NCBI RefSeq assembly: GCF_021191705.1
Contig: NZ_JAIWPU010000010.1
Location: 62,001-126,000, forward strand
Direction: 5' to 3'
From: Proluteimonas flavola
Lineage (GTDB): Bacteria; Pseudomonadota; Gammaproteobacteria; Xanthomonadales; Xanthomonadaceae
Length of the DNA: 64,000 nucleotides
Shown: in pieces, positions 63,457 to 64,000 of the stretch
Layout: the number at the start of each line of letters is the position of its first letter
How positions within the stretch are numbered: the stretch's first letter is position 1
Translations under genes and position numbers: made by a program
Notes under the pieces: generated by a model
Databases searched by the model: none
What the model was told of the DNA's origin: nothing
What the model saw: only the letters and a program-made list of their open reading frames with translations

Positions 63457-64000
63457 TCAGGTCCCGGCGCGCGTTCCACCCGCCGGGACCTGGCCGCGTC
63501 CGGTAAACGCGTCCTCCACGCCGATACCCACGAGCCAGGGCGCCTGCCAACGGCCGGTGCCCACGGATTCGAGGGGGATCTGCACGGCATCGACATCGAA
63601 TTCGAGTTCGTCTGCGAGTGGGCCTGCCGCCGCCAGTGCGGCATCGATGAATGCCAGCGCGCCGGTGTGGACGGCATCGACGCTGGACCAGCGGGCGTGG
63701 TCGACGTCGCTCGCGTATCTCGGGTGCCGCACGCCGCCGCGCATCTCGAAGCCCGCGAACTGCGCATGCGGCGCGGTCAATATGCTTTCCAGCAGCAGAT
63801 CGTGCGCGAGTACCGGCGAGTAGCCGTCATCGCGTCGCGCGTCGTAGTAGCGGGCCTCGGCGTCGCCAACGCCAGACAGCCGAGCCTCTGCGCGACCGTC
63901 GAGTGCGAAGTAGGCGCCATCGACCGGACGCGCCAACAGACGCGAGAAGTGGCGCTGGATGGTGCCCGCGTATCCGATATCCGCCAGCAGGACTGGTGCA
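63457..64000 (-). CDS. Unrecognised protein, partial (N terminus beyond window)
   Basis: The minus strand is open from the right edge to a stop at 63457, giving at least 181 residues; the start lies outside. The visible part includes SRLLARPVDGAYFALDG, YDARRDDGYSPVLAHDLLLE and PLADELEFDVDAVQIPLESV. No signal peptide or membrane segment is visible in this part. I do not recognise the family. It is convergent with the CoA-transferase operon, with 3 bp between the stops. Confidence 0.6.
   Translation of the reverse strand, partial: APVLLADIGYAGTIQRHFSRLLARPVDGAYFALDGRAEARLSGVGDAEARYYDARRDDGYSPVLAHDLLLESILTAPHAQFAGFEMRGGVRHPRYASDVDHARWSSVDAVHTGALAFIDAALAAAGPLADELEFDVDAVQIPLESVGTGRWQAPWLVGIGVEDAFTGRGQVPAGGTRAGT

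Overview
The window is a high-GC gammaproteobacterial chromosome segment, almost certainly from the Xanthomonadaceae (Lysobacter/Luteimonas/Xanthomonas group). Evidence: a 230-aa Clp-type CRP regulator divergent from speD and beside coq7; the trpG-trpD-trpC block; L13/S9 ribosomal genes; fah-maiA; pilU; and a polysaccharide locus lying between a cystathionine gamma-synthase gene (metB-like) and etfA/etfB. That last position is where Xanthomonas keeps its hypervariable LPS genes. The rml genes, ugd, xanB and xanA follow.

Layout. 1-1254: end of a HipB/HipA-type toxin-antitoxin pair; the toxin runs off the left edge. 1673-9952: a complete type I Wadjet (JetABCD) anti-plasmid SMC defence operon with ATGA overlaps at every junction. 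9953-10683: gene-poor DNA with a decayed LigD-like fragment. 10684-14570: trpG, trpD, a small ABM-domain gene, and a trpC whose frame runs on into a HAD phosphatase domain. 14715-18476: TauE/SafE permease, GNAT acetyltransferase, clp, speD and coq7. 18480-20753: a 19-copy GYCGCA hexamer array ahead of a secreted protein, then a methyltransferase. 20942-21971: rplM-rpsI, tRNA-Gln(CUG) and a terminator. 22139-30007: 2OG-Fe oxygenase, fah-like gene, maiA, pilU, two envelope proteins, a YdcH-like gene, cystathionine beta-synthase and a DUF3108 protein. An abnormal poly-G/poly-C tract lies at 29080-29140.

31461-52368 is the accessory glycan locus. It encodes an ABC-type (Wzm/Wzt) O-antigen or capsule exporter, three methyltransferase-like proteins, several glycosyltransferases (one a GT2-GT4 fusion, one a double GT2), a sugar nucleotide epimerase/dehydratase, an IS5-like unit enclosing an AlgX/AlgJ-like SGNH protein gene, and a GtrB / small-flippase / GT-C set of the kind that adds periplasmic side branches. 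54466-57864 makes dTDP-L-rhamnose; ugd makes UDP-glucuronate; xanB/xanA make GDP-mannose precursors. The window ends with a two-subunit CoA-transferase and a partial unrecognised gene.

Most striking points: the Wadjet operon; a methyltransferase with a long coiled coil containing a 49-residue (seven-heptad) tandem duplication, a possible chain-length ruler; a related C-terminal module in the Wzt ATPase and the methyltransferase next to it; the TrpC-HAD fusion; and the IS5 termini enclosing a passenger gene.
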